Below are positions 5,156-5,244 of a DNA stretch of 5,244 nt, one piece after another (the first letter of the stretch is position 1; each line of letters opens with the position of its first letter). The notes under the pieces were generated by a model, which did no database searches, was not told the origin of the DNA, and saw nothing but the letters and a program-made list of their open reading frames with translations. This DNA is from a bacterium. Lineage in GTDB: Bacteria; Electryoneota; RPQS01. Location of the stretch: contig JAHIZR010000033.1 of NCBI GenBank assembly GCA_018814465.1, positions 1 through 5,244 on the forward strand, read 5' to 3'. Both the position numbers and the translations under genes were made by a program.

Positions 5156-5244
5156 ATGACAAACCGATCCCGTTTCCCGTTAATCTTTCTGCTTGCCATA
5201 CTTGCAGCTTTGCTCTGGAGTTTCGCCGGAGCCAAGGACTACGC
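5156..5244 (+). CDS. N-terminus of a secreted or membrane protein (3' end outside window)
   Basis: Only 29 codons are visible before the right edge. They read as a Sec-type signal peptide: a short basic start (MTNRSR), a hydrophobic core (PLIFLLAILAALLW) and a small-residue region FAGA followed by KDY, with cleavage likely after A25. The encoded protein is therefore probably exported. No Shine-Dalgarno is obvious upstream. Nothing can be said about the mature protein, and the call rests on the signal-like sequence after an ATG with an open frame to the edge. Confidence 0.6.
   Translation, partial: MTNRSRFPLIFLLAILAALLWSFAGAKDY

Overview
The window is bacterial. It is moderately GC-rich, with compact genes, a signal-peptide protein at each edge and one co-directional gene cluster between them. 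The truncated gene at the left edge encodes a secreted protein with repeated fibronectin-III-like modules of the 'LLRWETASEADCDYF' type. I associate this style with large extracellular proteins of FCB-group or candidate-phylum bacteria known mostly from metagenomes. That is an impression from sequence style, not a taxonomic assignment; there is no rRNA, tRNA or marker gene here to settle it.

Layout. Positions 1-1072 (minus) hold the N-terminal 357 residues of the secreted modular protein, which runs off the left edge. Positions 1073-1387 are a divergent intergenic region with candidate promoters on both strands, a perfect DnaA-box 9-mer and an AT-rich dyad. Positions 1388-4229 (plus) hold four genes in a row: a soluble class I SAM methyltransferase (GTG start); an AT-rich, mostly helical protein of unknown function overlapping it by ATGA; a small membrane methyltransferase of the isoprenylcysteine carboxyl methyltransferase (ICMT)/PEMT type; and a polytopic membrane protein (TTG start) whose C-terminal motif resembles eukaryotic Mpv17/PMP22. 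Positions 4230-4539 are intergenic and contain a compact, nested palindromic repeat of about 100 bp resembling dispersed bacterial GTCATTCC...GGAAT elements, followed by an AT-rich stretch. Positions 4540-4989 encode a GNAT-family acetyltransferase. Positions 4990-5155 are intergenic with a perfect 15-bp hairpin, two smaller hairpins and three TCCTGCA repeats. At 5156 another signal-peptide protein begins and is cut by the right edge.

How the genes may work together. The 4-bp overlap implies translational coupling of the soluble methyltransferase and the unknown helical protein, although their base compositions differ sharply (roughly 60% versus 40% GC by eye). The membrane methyltransferase and the Mpv17-like protein are 15 bp apart and probably co-transcribed, which suggests a shared membrane-associated role; the substrate cannot be read from sequence. 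I see no CRISPR array, transposase, phage gene or recognisable defence or biosynthetic system. The most unusual items are the Mpv17-like protein beside the ICMT-like enzyme, the composition break at 2248, and the two clusters of palindromic DNA.
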